Origin: Wolbachia endosymbiont of Encarsia formosa
Lineage (GTDB): Bacteria > Pseudomonadota > Alphaproteobacteria > Rickettsiales > Anaplasmataceae
Direction: 5' to 3'
Assembly: GCF_039540065.1 (NCBI RefSeq)
Contig: NZ_CP154278.1
Span: 744,001 to 808,000, forward strand
Length of the DNA: 64,000 nt
Positions 38,334-49,977 of this stretch are shown here, piece by piece. Both the position numbers and the translations under genes were made by a program. The notes below the pieces were generated by a model. The model searched no databases. It had not been told where the DNA came from and saw nothing but the letters and a program-made list of their open reading frames with translations. Numbering within the stretch: position 1 is the first letter of the stretch; the number at the start of each line of letters is the position of its first letter.

Positions 38334-38404
38334 GCTCTGATTGAATGTTTTTAGTGAAAGCTTATTAACGTCGTAAAGTTTCCATGAGACTAAGAGAATT
38401 TAAG

Positions 38405-38432
38405 AGTAGTCAAGTTTTTGAACTTGACTACT
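38405..38432. other. Perfect 12-bp hairpin before rplU
   Basis: AGTAGTCAAGTT pairs perfectly with AACTTGACTACT around a 4-base loop. It lacks a T-tract on either side, so a standard terminator is unlikely; it may be a protein site or an attenuating hairpin. It is about 50 bases upstream of the rplU promoter. Confidence 0.5.
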
Positions 38433-38482
38433 ATCCAAGGAAAAGCAGGTAAAGGTAGAAGTATTTCATGTTTTTATTTATA

Positions 38483-38511
38483 TTGACAGTATGTGTAACA
38501 TCATTTACGAT
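38483..38511 (+). promoter_or_regulatory. Promoter of rplU-rpmA
   Basis: TTGACA (38483-38488), 17-bp spacer, TACGAT (38506-38511); the rplU ATG is 30 bases downstream. Confidence 0.6.
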
Positions 38512-38541
38512 TAGTATTAATAACAATAATTGATATTTGTC

Positions 38542-38844
38542 ATGTTTGCAGTAATCGAAACTGGTGGAAAGCAGTATTTAGTAAAAAAAGGCAGCATAAT
38601 TAAAGTAGAAAGATTACAAGCTGAAGAAAAAGAGGAAGTGGAAATCAATAAAGTGATTTGTGTTTCAAGTAATGGATTATCTTGTTCATCTAATGCTGTT
38701 GTTAAAGCTGAAGTACTGGAGCAGTGTAGAGATAAAAAAATTATAATCTTTAAGAAAAAGAGAAGAAAAAATTACCGTAGGAAAAATGGTCATAGGCAGT
38801 ATATTACTGTTCTTCGTATCAATGAAATTAGTCTTCAAAAGTAA
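38542..38844 (+). CDS. rplU: 50S ribosomal protein L21
   Basis: 100 residues from MFAVIETGGKQYLVKKG, the canonical start; an in-frame TTG 12 bases earlier is not needed. The signature KKRRKNYRRKNGHRQ near the C-terminus binds 23S rRNA. It forms the usual rplU-rpmA pair, 10 bases before rpmA, and shares the promoter at 38483. Confidence 0.96.
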   Translation: MFAVIETGGKQYLVKKGSIIKVERLQAEEKEEVEINKVICVSSNGLSCSSNAVVKAEVLEQCRDKKIIIFKKKRRKNYRRKNGHRQYITVLRINEISLQK

Positions 38845-38854
38845 GAGGTAAGAT

Positions 38855-39124
38855 ATGGCAACTAAAAAATCAGGTGGTAGTTCCTGTAATGGTAGAGATT
38901 CGGCAGGGCGTCGGCTCGGGATAAAGAAGAATGGTGAGGTTATTTCAGGTAACATAATTGTACGTCAAAGAGGTACAAAATTTCATCCTGGAAAGAATGT
39001 TGGTATGGGTAAAGATCATACGATTTTTGCTAAAACGAAAGGCTGGGTGAGTTTTAGAAAATCAGCAAATAAAAAGACGTTTATTGATGTTGTGCCTACA
39101 GATGATATGCAAGCCTTGGCTTGA
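38855..39124 (+). CDS. rpmA: 50S ribosomal protein L27
   Basis: 89 residues. The N-terminal tail [16 protein letters not shown] reaches the peptidyl transferase centre; [28 protein letters not shown] is the family signature. A GAGGTAAG ribosome-binding site precedes the ATG. It is directly followed by tRNA-Ile. Confidence 0.96.
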   Translation: MATKKSGGSSCNGRDSAGRRLGIKKNGEVISGNIIVRQRGTKFHPGKNVGMGKDHTIFAKTKGWVSFRKSANKKTFIDVVPTDDMQALA

Positions 39125-39132
39125 ATAGATAC

Positions 39133-39209
<77 letters not shown>

Positions 39210-39248
39210 TTTAAATTTGCAATAGTTTTGATATTGTGTAACTAAACG

Positions 39249-40415
39249 ATGGTTTTACATAAGAATTCAGTAACCAGTGAATCAGTAGCAGCCGGTCATC
39301 CAGATAAAGTAGCAGACCAGATTTCAGATGCAATACTTGACGAATACCTTTTTAATGACTCTTCCTCTCGTACTGCAATAGAGACTTTAGTTACTAAAGA
39401 TAATGTTATTATAGCTGGGGAAGTATTTGGGCCGAACATTGAAAATAGCAAGATTGAAAGTATTGTACGGAATACAATAAAAGATATTGGTTATGAGCAT
39501 GATGGTTTCCACTGGGAAACAGTGAAAGTAAATATATTGCTACATGAACAATCAAATGACATTGCAATAGGTGTGGATCAAGGTGCTGGGGATCAGGGCA
39601 TAATGTATGGCTATGCAACAATAGAGACAGAAAGCCTCATGCCGGCACCCATTTTTTATGCACACTCGATTCTGAGAAATATCATGAGTATGGTCAAAGG
39701 GGTAAAGCTTGGTCCTGATGCAAAATCGCAAATCACTTTGGCGTATGAGAATAACCTTCCAGTGCGTGCTGAAAGTATTGTTGTTTCAATACAGCATCTT
39801 GAGGATATGAGTCAATTGAAAGTGAAGGAAATAATTTATCCTTACATAGCTTCATCTTTACCTGAAGGGTGGATGTGCCCTAAAGAAAATCTCTTAGTCA
39901 ATCCAACAGGTAGATTTGTTATTGGTGGACCAGTTGGTGATTGTGGATTAACCGGACGAAAAATTATGGTTGATACTTATGGAGGATATATTCCACACGG
40001 TGGAGGAGCGTTTTCTGGAAAAGATGCAACAAAAGTTGATAGATCCGCAGCTTATATGGTGAGATACCTTGCTAAAAATATTGTCTTTGCAGGTTTAGCT
40101 GAACGTTGTCTTGTGCAGCTTTCTTATGCAATTGGTGTCTCAAAACCTACTTCATTTTACATTGATACATTTGGCACGAATACAATAGATGAAGAGAGGA
40201 TTAAAGGGTTTATTGAAGGTAACATAGATTTATCAACTAAAGGCATAATAAGACATTTATCACTTAATCGTCCTATATATAAACGTACAGCCTGCTATGG
40301 GCATTTTGGTAAAGAATCGGAAAGTGATGGTGGATTTTCTTGGGAAGGTGTGGACTTATCTACTGATTTTTGTAAAGAATTTAATATAGAAGAAGAAAAG
40401 AGAGAATGTCTTTAA
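39249..40415 (+). CDS. metK: S-adenosylmethionine synthetase
   Basis: Makes AdoMet from methionine and ATP. 388 residues with TSESVAAGHPDKVADQISDAILD (ATP and Mg sites), GDQGIMYGYAT (family signature 1) and GGGAFSGKDATKVDRSAAY (signature 2). Full length without lesions, notable because metK is broken in several obligate intracellular Rickettsia. No SAM riboswitch is visible in the 39-base gap after tRNA-Ile. Confidence 0.96.
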   Translation: MVLHKNSVTSESVAAGHPDKVADQISDAILDEYLFNDSSSRTAIETLVTKDNVIIAGEVFGPNIENSKIESIVRNTIKDIGYEHDGFHWETVKVNILLHEQSNDIAIGVDQGAGDQGIMYGYATIETESLMPAPIFYAHSILRNIMSMVKGVKLGPDAKSQITLAYENNLPVRAESIVVSIQHLEDMSQLKVKEIIYPYIASSLPEGWMCPKENLLVNPTGRFVIGGPVGDCGLTGRKIMVDTYGGYIPHGGGAFSGKDATKVDRSAAYMVRYLAKNIVFAGLAERCLVQLSYAIGVSKPTSFYIDTFGTNTIDEERIKGFIEGNIDLSTKGIIRHLSLNRPIYKRTACYGHFGKESESDGGFSWEGVDLSTDFCKEFNIEEEKRECL

Positions 40416-40524
40416 ACTATTAAACTCTTTTATTTCTAGCTTGATACTGATATAATAACTTATTATAAATTGTAAGTAACTTTTTAGTAACTATACTAGT
40501 TTTAATATTTATGAGGCTTACAAG

Positions 40525-41190
40525 ATGTCCGACAAACCAAAAGAAGAATTTTACGATATTGCTGTAAGAGAGTCATCTGGCCTTATTGAAAAAATAATAA
40601 AACATCCTTTCAATGTTGAATTGATGAACAATACGCTAGATTATGAAAAGTTTAAATTTTATCTTCAGCAGGATTTTTTATATTTAGTGGACTGTACTCG
40701 TGCTTTATTGATTATTACAGCTAAAGTTCATGACATTGAAATAATGAGCAGCTTAATAAATGTGGCAAGAGGAACATTTGATGTTCGGAGGCAATATAAA
40801 GAACATTTTGGAGATTGTGATTTATCTGATAATCACAAAAAATCAAGAGCCTGTTCTGCCTTTACTGACTTTTTCATGCGCGCTGCATATCACAGTTCTG
40901 TTGCTGAAGCTTTATCAGCATCTTACCCTTGCTTTAACATATACCAAATCATTCTACAGAATATGATGAGTGAGGTAACATCTGATGAGGTTAAAAATAG
41001 CAAGTACGAAGGATGGATCAATATTTACAATAGCAAAGCAATGAATGCTGCAATTGATGAGTTTACTAATGTTACGAATAAATTTTATAAGAAAGCTGGA
41101 GATTGTGAAAAAAGAAGGATGCATGAGTTTTTTAAGAGAGGTTTAGAGATAGAAATATTGTTTTGGGATGAGATGTATTCTCTAGCATAG
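40525..41190 (+). CDS. tenA: TenA/Thi-4 family protein
   Basis: 221 residues of the all-helical TenA fold, which salvages thiamin pyrimidines (aminopyrimidine aminohydrolase or thiaminase II). Likely active-site elements: the Asp in FYLQQDFLYLVD (about residue 49), the Cys in SYPCFNIYQ (about 136) and the Glu in LEIEILFWDEMY near the C-terminus. All are in the expected order. A second copy follows immediately. No other thiamin gene is near, and no TPP riboswitch was seen. Confidence 0.88.
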   Translation: MSDKPKEEFYDIAVRESSGLIEKIIKHPFNVELMNNTLDYEKFKFYLQQDFLYLVDCTRALLIITAKVHDIEIMSSLINVARGTFDVRRQYKEHFGDCDLSDNHKKSRACSAFTDFFMRAAYHSSVAEALSASYPCFNIYQIILQNMMSEVTSDEVKNSKYEGWINIYNSKAMNAAIDEFTNVTNKFYKKAGDCEKRRMHEFFKRGLEIEILFWDEMYSLA

Positions 41191-41229
41191 TCTGTAGTAT
41201 TAACACTAAATTATATTCTAGTTTATGTG

Positions 41230-41889
41230 ATGTTCAGTGGTATAATTAAGAGCTATTATGGGTCAAATCTTTTAAAGGATATTATTGAGCATCCTTTCAA
41301 TTTTGAATTAGCAAATAATACTTTAAACATAGAAAACTTCAAATTTTATATACAACAAGATGCATTCTTTTTAGCTGATTATATTCGTACTGTTTTAATG
41401 ATTGCATCAAAAATGGAGAGTTGTAATAACATTGTTCCATTGATTGGGGTGGCTAAAGGGTCAATAGAGATTATGAAAGTGTTATACAACCACTACTTTG
41501 CTGTGTATTCCATAAATCGTGGAGAAAAGTCGCTTGAGTGTTTCAATTTTACTAACTTTCTTTTGTCTACTTCATATAGCGATGTTTATGAAGCTGTAAC
41601 AGTTCTTTACTCTTGCCATTTCATATATAAAATTGTTGTTGATAATATGAGAAATAAAATTAAAAAAGATAATAGGTATAAGGATTGGCTTGATTTTTTT
41701 TGCGGTAATTTGATGGAATCTTGATGTGTTGCTTTGGAAGATATTGTTGACGAATATTGTAACAAAGTAGGAGAAAGTGAAAGAACCAGAATGCTAGAAT
41801 TATTTAAAATAACTGCACAATTTGAGTTGGATTTTTGGAGTGGGGTATATAATTTTTCAAAATTTAATCAAGATTTTAAGAAATATTGA
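41230..41889 (+). pseudogene. Second TenA-like gene, broken by TGA
   Basis: Tandem paralogue of the preceding tenA (HPFNFELANNTLNIENFKFYIQQDAFFLADY versus HPFNVELMNNTLDYEKFKFYLQQDFLYLVD). The frame stops at TGA 41722-41724 and resumes in the same frame as CVALEDIVDEYCNKVGESER…FELDFWSGVYNFS to TGA 41887-41889. The first part alone (165 codons) lacks the last two helices and the catalytic Glu. The Cys of YSCHFIYK is kept. A single nonsense mutation is the only lesion seen, so inactivation is recent. Confidence 0.8.
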
Positions 41890-41913
41890 CAATTTTAAGC
41901 TAATTTGTATGCT
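41886..41913 (+). promoter_or_regulatory. Promoter of ctaE-ruvC
   Basis: TTGACA (41886-41891) overlapping the old tenA2 stop, 16-bp spacer, TATGCT (41908-41913); start codon of ctaE 23 bases downstream. Confidence 0.5.
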
Positions 41914-41936
41914 TAATACGTATTTTTGAAGATGAT

Positions 41937-42764
41937 ATGAAAAGTAAAGAACATGATTTTCACTTAGTGGACCCAAGTCCCTGGCCAATTGCTATATCAG
42001 TAGCAATTTTTGTTCTTGCACTTGGGTTAGTTGGTGTATTTCATAAACAAACTTCTGGAATATTTGGTTTAGTTTTAGGAATCTCTGCAGTATCAGGTGT
42101 ACTGTTTTATTGGTGGAGAGATGTAATAAGAGAAGCAATTTATGATAAATGCCATACTGCCATTGTAAAACATGGACTCAAGCTTGCAATGTACTTATTT
42201 ATCCTCTCGGAAGTTGTGTTTTTTATAGCGTTCTTTTGTTCATTCTTTAAAGCCTGGCTTGATCCGGTTTTTTTATTTGAAGCGTTTTCTCCTACAAAAA
42301 AAGTTGAATGGCCCCCTGAAGGCATTTTACCACCGGATCCGTGGTCGTTACCATTTATGAATACACTAATATTATTGCTTTCTGGTACAACAATTACTTC
42401 AGCACATCATTTTTTACTTGAAAATGATAAAAAAAGAATGATTAAAATGCTGTCTATAACTATATTGCTTGGGATGTTCTTTATAATAGTGCAAGCAATT
42501 GAGTATTATGAAGCAAGTTTTTCTCTACAAGAAGCGGGAGAGAAACTTATCTATACATCCAACTTTTACATGATTACTGGTTTTCATTGTGTGCATGTTA
42601 TAATAGGTATAATATTTTTGTCAGTATGTTTATTTAGAGCTCGAAAAGATCAATTTACACCTCAAGATCACTTATGCTTTGAGTTTGCTTCTTGGTATTG
42701 GCACTTTGTCGATCTAGTCTGGATATTTTTATTTCTGTTTATTTATTGGTTAAGCCTTTATTAA
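41937..42764 (+). CDS. ctaE: Cytochrome c oxidase subunit III
   Basis: Structural subunit of the aa3-type terminal oxidase in the inner membrane. 275 residues with seven predicted helices; hallmark segments are HDFHLVDPSPWP at the start, FFIAFFCSFFKAW, the loop EWPPEGILPPDPWSLPFMNT, GFHCVHVIIGII and the terminal FASWYWHFVDLVWIFLF. Subunits I and II are not in the window. The TAA is followed directly by the GTG of ruvC, a coupled pair. Confidence 0.95.
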   Translation: MKSKEHDFHLVDPSPWPIAISVAIFVLALGLVGVFHKQTSGIFGLVLGISAVSGVLFYWWRDVIREAIYDKCHTAIVKHGLKLAMYLFILSEVVFFIAFFCSFFKAWLDPVFLFEAFSPTKKVEWPPEGILPPDPWSLPFMNTLILLLSGTTITSAHHFLLENDKKRMIKMLSITILLGMFFIIVQAIEYYEASFSLQEAGEKLIYTSNFYMITGFHCVHVIIGIIFLSVCLFRARKDQFTPQDHLCFEFASWYWHFVDLVWIFLFLFIYWLSLY

Positions 42765-43253
42765 GTGATTAAAATAATAGGCCTAGATCCAGGGATGAGT
42801 AAGACTGGTTGGGCCATTATTAGACTGGAAGAAAAAAATAATATTAAATTTTTGGATGGTGGCACCATATCAACTGATAGTAAGTCGGGTATAGGTGAGC
42901 GTCTACATATAATTTTTGAAGAATTAAAGAAAGTAATTTCTTTATACTCTCCAGATGAAGCTGCTGTAGAAAAAATTTTTGTTAATAAAAATCCAAAATC
43001 TTCACTAACTTTGGGATATGCAAGAGCAATTGCAATTTTAATATTACAAATGACGGATTTACCCATGAATGAATATGATGCAAACTATATAAAAAAGAGC
43101 ATTACCGGAAATGGTCATGCTGATAAGGATCAGATTATATTTATGGTGAAGCAAATAGTTAAAAACTTAAATATAAAATGTCATCATACTGCTGATGCTC
43201 TTGCTACAGCAATTTGTCATGCTTATACGAGAAGTTCTTGTTTTATTGAATAG
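42765..43253 (+). CDS. ruvC: Holliday junction resolvase RuvC
   Basis: Cleaves four-way junctions in recombination. 162 residues: first catalytic Asp in IGLDPGMSKTGWAI, Glu in AAVEKIFVNKNPKSSLTLGYARA, and the C-terminal acidic pair in HHTADALATAICHA. It begins with GTG immediately after ctaE. It converges on ruvX with 25 bases between stops. Confidence 0.95.
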   Translation: MIKIIGLDPGMSKTGWAIIRLEEKNNIKFLDGGTISTDSKSGIGERLHIIFEELKKVISLYSPDEAAVEKIFVNKNPKSSLTLGYARAIAILILQMTDLPMNEYDANYIKKSITGNGHADKDQIIFMVKQIVKNLNIKCHHTADALATAICHAYTRSSCFIE

Positions 43254-43278
43254 TTTTACATGAATTAAGTTAAAAAAA

Positions 43279-43746
43279 CTATTTGATGGTATTTATCTTA
43301 TCTAACGTTCGTTGCAGAATAATACATGCAGCAATTTTATCATCTATTTTTTTTGATTTTGTGATTGATATTCCAGTAATTTTTAGTGCGTGAGTTGCAA
43401 GAGATGTTGATAGACTTTCGTCTTGTAGGTATATGTGTACTTTACATTTTTTTATTATTTTATTTGCAAACTGGATTATTGCTTTACACCATTCAGTCTC
43501 TTGGTCATCTATTTTGAATGGTAGTCCTATTACCATTGATCCAGATTCATTTTCTTTAAGCACTCTATTTAGATAACCTAAATCTTTGCTCATATTTCTT
43601 CTATAATATATACTATGAGCTGTAGCTATAAGCTGTGTTTTATCACTAAATGCTATGCCTATTTGTTTTTCTCCCATATCAAGGCACATTATACGTTTAT
43701 CTCTTGGAATAGACTTTAGAAATTCATCTGGATTTCTATGTATCAT
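43279..43746 (-). CDS. ruvX: RuvX/YqgF RNase H-fold nuclease
   Basis: 155 residues of the YqgF family, involved in pre-16S rRNA 5' processing and once proposed as an alternative resolvase. The N-terminal LDMGEKQIGIAFSD carries the catalytic Asp, then VIGLPFKID (family GLPxxxDG variant), QDESLSTSLA, and the C-terminal Asp in KKIDDKIAACIILQ. The HxxD-like end is in place. Probably monocistronic. Confidence 0.92.
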   Translation of the reverse strand: MIHRNPDEFLKSIPRDKRIMCLDMGEKQIGIAFSDKTQLIATAHSIYYRRNMSKDLGYLNRVLKENESGSMVIGLPFKIDDQETEWCKAIIQFANKIIKKCKVHIYLQDESLSTSLATHALKITGISITKSKKIDDKIAACIILQRTLDKINTIK

Positions 43747-43803
43747 CTATGAAAACATAACTTTTGTACAATTGTATTTTTGTGACAGTAAGTTATGTAC
43801 AGT

Positions 43804-45588
43804 CTACTGGCATGATAGACATTCATCATAATTAATATCTGTTTTTTGTTGCAGTATTTCACTTTTTTTGAATATGTCATGTGAGACCTTGTCAGCTCTC
43901 TGCATTGATTGTGATCTGCAGTAATACAAGCTTTTTAATCCTTTTTTCCAAGCAAGCATATGTATTTTGTGTAAGTAACGTTTATGCACATTGGCAGGTA
44001 AGAACAGATTTACTGATTGAGATTGACAAATATAAGGAGTTCTATCACTTGCATGTTCTATGATCCATTGTTGATCAAGTTCGTATGCTGTTTTAAATGT
44101 CAGTTTTTCATGCTTGCTAAGAAAATCTAAATGCTGAACAGAACCCTCATTTGTTGAAATTGAGGACCATGTTTCATCATTGTCTTGATTTTTTTCTGCT
44201 AGTAGTTTTTGCAAGAATTTATTTCGTACTACAAATGAACCTGTCAATGTCTTCTGTATAAATACGTTTGCTGCATACGGCTCTATTCCAGGAGAAGTGT
44301 TGCCTGCGATAATCGAAATTGAGGCAGTTGGAGCAATAGCGAGCTTATGTGTAAACCTTTCCATTAGATCGATTTCTTTAGCGTCAAGACATGGCCCTTT
44401 TTCTTCTGCTAATTTTTTAGAAACTACATCTGCTTGCTCGCGCAAATGCTTAAATATTTTTTTATTCCATTGTTGGGCTGTTACTGATTCAAAAGGAACC
44501 ATTTTACTTTGTAAAAATGAATGAAAACCCATCACGCCAAGACCGATACTACGCTCTCTTATTGCGGAATATTTTGCTCGCTGTATTTCATTTGGTGCTT
44601 GGTTTATGAAATCCTCTAATACATTATCAAGAAAACGCATTATATCTTCTATGAAAAGCTCATTATCTTTCCATTCTTCGTAGTATTCAAGATTTACGGA
44701 TGATAAACAACATACAGCAGTGCGTGACTTTTTCAGGTGATCGTAACCTGTAGTTAAAGTTATTTCACTGCATAGGTTTGACATTTTGATGTCTAAGTTG
44801 AGTTTTTTGTAAGATTCTGGCTTATTGTTATTTGTTGCATCAAGGAAAATAATGTAAGGTTCTCCAGTTTCAACTCTTGCTGTTAATATTTTAATCCATA
44901 TATCCCGTGCTTTTACTGTTGAAATAACTTTATTGTTATGAGGGCTTATTAAATCCCATTCTTGATCATCTTCAACAGCTTGAATAAACTTATCTGTTAC
45001 TATTACAGCATGATGTATATTTAATGCTTTGCGATTTGGGTCACCACCAGTTGGCTTGCGTAAATCCAGAAACTCTTCTATTTCTGGATGCCATACAGGA
45101 AGATAAACTGCTGAGCTTCCTCTTCTTAAGGATCCTTGGCTGATTGCAAGCGTCAGAGCGTTTTGTACTACGATAAATGGCACAATTCCTGATGTTTTAC
45201 CGCTACCTTTGACACTTTCACCAATTGAACGTAAATTTCCCCAATAACTACCTATTCCACCACCACGTGCAGCGAGCCAAACATTTTCATTCCATAAATC
45301 AACTATTCCCTGTAAGCTATCTTCAGTTTCGTTAAGAAAACAGGAAATAGGCAATCCTCTCTTGGTACCACCATTACTAAGTATTGGAGTTGAAGGCATG
45401 AACCATAAATTGCTCATGTAATCATAAAGACGTTGTGCATGCTCTTTATTATCAGAGTAGTAATTGGCAATACGTATAAAGAGATCTTGATAACTTTCAT
45501 TTTCTATTAAATACCTGTCCAATAGAACTGCTTTTCCAAAATCAGTTAATTTACTATCCTTTGCGTAGTTAATAGCAATGTAATTCAT
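43804..45588 (-). CDS. nrdA: Ribonucleoside-diphosphate reductase alpha subunit
   Basis: Class I reductase large subunit making deoxyribonucleotides. 594 residues with no N-terminal ATP-cone, as in Rickettsiales. Active-site pieces: FMPSTPILSNGGTKRGLPISCFL (Cys), SNLCSEITL (Asn/Glu), CCLSSVNLEYY (Cys), then APTASISIIAGNTSPGIEPYAAN. The C-terminal DECLSCQ is the flexible Cys pair that is re-reduced by thioredoxin or glutaredoxin. nrdB is not adjacent. Confidence 0.96.
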   Translation of the reverse strand: MNYIAINYAKDSKLTDFGKAVLLDRYLIENESYQDLFIRIANYYSDNKEHAQRLYDYMSNLWFMPSTPILSNGGTKRGLPISCFLNETEDSLQGIVDLWNENVWLAARGGGIGSYWGNLRSIGESVKGSGKTSGIVPFIVVQNALTLAISQGSLRRGSSAVYLPVWHPEIEEFLDLRKPTGGDPNRKALNIHHAVIVTDKFIQAVEDDQEWDLISPHNNKVISTVKARDIWIKILTARVETGEPYIIFLDATNNNKPESYKKLNLDIKMSNLCSEITLTTGYDHLKKSRTAVCCLSSVNLEYYEEWKDNELFIEDIMRFLDNVLEDFINQAPNEIQRAKYSAIRERSIGLGVMGFHSFLQSKMVPFESVTAQQWNKKIFKHLREQADVVSKKLAEEKGPCLDAKEIDLMERFTHKLAIAPTASISIIAGNTSPGIEPYAANVFIQKTLTGSFVVRNKFLQKLLAEKNQDNDETWSSISTNEGSVQHLDFLSKHEKLTFKTAYELDQQWIIEHASDRTPYICQSQSVNLFLPANVHKRYLHKIHMLAWKKGLKSLYYCRSQSMQRADKVSHDIFKKSEILQQKTDINYDECLSCQ

Positions 45589-45636
45589 AAGGCTCCTTTT
45601 ATAATAACATAGAAATTTATTTGAGCGATTTCTCGA

Positions 45637-46707
45637 TTAAGTTGTTAAATTTTTTTGTGGATACTGTAATGCAAACAAGATACCATCAACTTGGCTGCCA
45701 TATATTTTACAGTAACTCATTTGACTTATTTGCATATTTGTTTCTTTTGCAACATGCTGAATATAATCTTCTGAGTGACGAAAATAATCTCCTTTCTTTA
45801 CAAAGTCAATACCTTTACTTTCCTTTCTTCTTACTAAACATACAATAATCCCTTTTTTGTTTGTCAATCCTTTTGCTAGTTCCAATTCTGCTAGAAAATC
45901 ATGTAGATAGTGTAGCACTTCAGCAAAGATAATTACATCATATTGCTGATTCTTCTCTTGTTTAAGAAATTCTTTCATTTCTGTATGTATTAACTCATCG
46001 TAAACAGGTTTACCTTTTATAAAGCATCCTCTTGCAATATTGAGCATTCTATTTGAGATGTCAACTCCTGTTATGCGACTTCTAATATTACTTATTTTTA
46101 GGAAGTGACCACATATTCCAGTACCGCAACCAAGGTCGAGTATATTCAGTTCAGAAGTGGAGTTGTTAAAGACTTTTGTAATTATCATGTGTATGAGTTC
46201 ATGCCCTCTGTATTGTTTGGCAATTAGCCAATGCTCAACAAAATATTCACCTGTGTAATCAAAATATTGCTTTATGAGATTTTTAGGCAATTCTACGATA
46301 TATGATGTGTTTGTTATTTTTTTTAAGTAGTAAGAAGCTTCTTTGTGACTACTATCTAATTTTAACGTCTTTGTTAAATAATTATAAGCTTTATTAGTAT
46401 TTCCTACTGCAAAATGACATCTTCCAATATTATACCAGATTATAGGTAAATTGGGGTAGAATATGCTAATTAACCAAAATCTTAACTTTGCATCTGATAT
46501 ATTACCTTTATAGAAGTGATATAACCCGATTTCAATGTTGGTATTTAACAGGTTTTTAGATTTTTCAAGAAGCACTATAGTTTCTTTATGGAGATTATTG
46601 TATCTATCCATAATGAAATTTTTTACTTTTTTAATGTTTAATAAGCAAGTAAGCTTAGATATACAATTTAAAGCAAAGTTTTTTATAAGAGATAGATTAC
46701 TTTTCAT
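45637..46707 (-). CDS. TPR-containing SAM-dependent methyltransferase
   Basis: 356 codons. Residues about 55-130 look like tetratricopeptide helices (WYNIGRCHFAVGNTNKAYNYLTKTLKLDSSH). The methyltransferase begins around residue 150; motif I is LDLGCGTGICGHFL, the acidic post-I residue lies in GVDISNRMLNIAR, and motif IV is DVIIFAEVLHYL. The substrate is unknown. A later start at MDRYNNLHKET (residue 33) would remove a Leu/Lys-rich stretch and is plausible. The TPR-methyltransferase arrangement recurs in alphaproteobacteria. Confidence 0.8.
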   Translation of the reverse strand: MKSNLSLIKNFALNCISKLTCLLNIKKVKNFIMDRYNNLHKETIVLLEKSKNLLNTNIEIGLYHFYKGNISDAKLRFWLISIFYPNLPIIWYNIGRCHFAVGNTNKAYNYLTKTLKLDSSHKEASYYLKKITNTSYIVELPKNLIKQYFDYTGEYFVEHWLIAKQYRGHELIHMIITKVFNNSTSELNILDLGCGTGICGHFLKISNIRSRITGVDISNRMLNIARGCFIKGKPVYDELIHTEMKEFLKQEKNQQYDVIIFAEVLHYLHDFLAELELAKGLTNKKGIIVCLVRRKESKGIDFVKKGDYFRHSEDYIQHVAKETNMQISQMSYCKIYGSQVDGILFALQYPQKNLTT

Positions 46708-46886
46708 ACATTAGAAATACTCCAAATGTTCATTGTCATTTTTAGGTAACTAATTTTAACACATTTTATCTTACAAAATATCTTTTTCATTAATTTTTCT
46801 GTACATATCAATTTATAGAATATTTCTCAGATTTTACTGTTTAAGATTGTTGATAATAATAGGTAAATGTTTTGTATAAAAAGGCG

Positions 46887-46915
46887 TTGACATATGATTT
46901 ATCAGATTGTAACAT
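46887..46915 (+). promoter_or_regulatory. Promoter of the 23S-5S operon
   Basis: Perfect TTGACA (46887-46892), 17-bp spacer, TAACAT (46910-46915) preceded by TG, in an otherwise gene-free 313-bp gap. Initiation near 46922 gives a leader of about 100 bases before mature 23S, evidence that this rRNA pair is transcribed without 16S. Confidence 0.75.
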
Positions 46916-47020
46916 ATAAAAGATTAGTTTTTAGATGTTTGAAAAGTTTTATGGTAGAGATTATTTAATCTCAATTCAATTGTAAGTTAATATTTAACTC
47001 TGCATATTCTACATATAGTC

Positions 47021-49791
<2,771 letters not shown>

Positions 49792-49853
49792 TCTATATGT
49801 GCATATGCAGTGTTAAATATTAAATTAAAATTTATTAAGTAAGAAATTTTTGT

Positions 49854-49966
49854 TGACTTGGTGGCTATAGCAAAAATGAACCACCCGATCTCATTTCGAA
49901 CTCGGAAGTGAAACTTTTTAGCGCCGATGATACTTAAAAAGGGAAAGTAGGTCGTTGCCAAGTTTA
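49854..49966 (+). rRNA. rrf: 5S ribosomal RNA
   Basis: ACTTGG at the 5' end pairs with CCAAGT at the 3' end. The core CACCCGATCTCATTTCGAAC is diagnostic. The gene is bracketed by a perfect 10-bp stem, AGAAATTTTT (49842-49851) with AAAAATTTCT (49968-49977), probably a processing stem that also ends the operon. About 60 bases separate it from 23S. Confidence 0.93.
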
Positions 49967-49977
49967 TAAAAATTTCT

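Noticed and set aside
39210..39248. Possible SAM riboswitch before metK
   Set aside because: Only 39 bases separate tRNA-Ile from metK, too short for any known SAM aptamer with expression platform.
40416..40524. Possible TPP riboswitch before tenA
   Set aside because: No CTGAGA or ACCTGA thi-box sequence was found.
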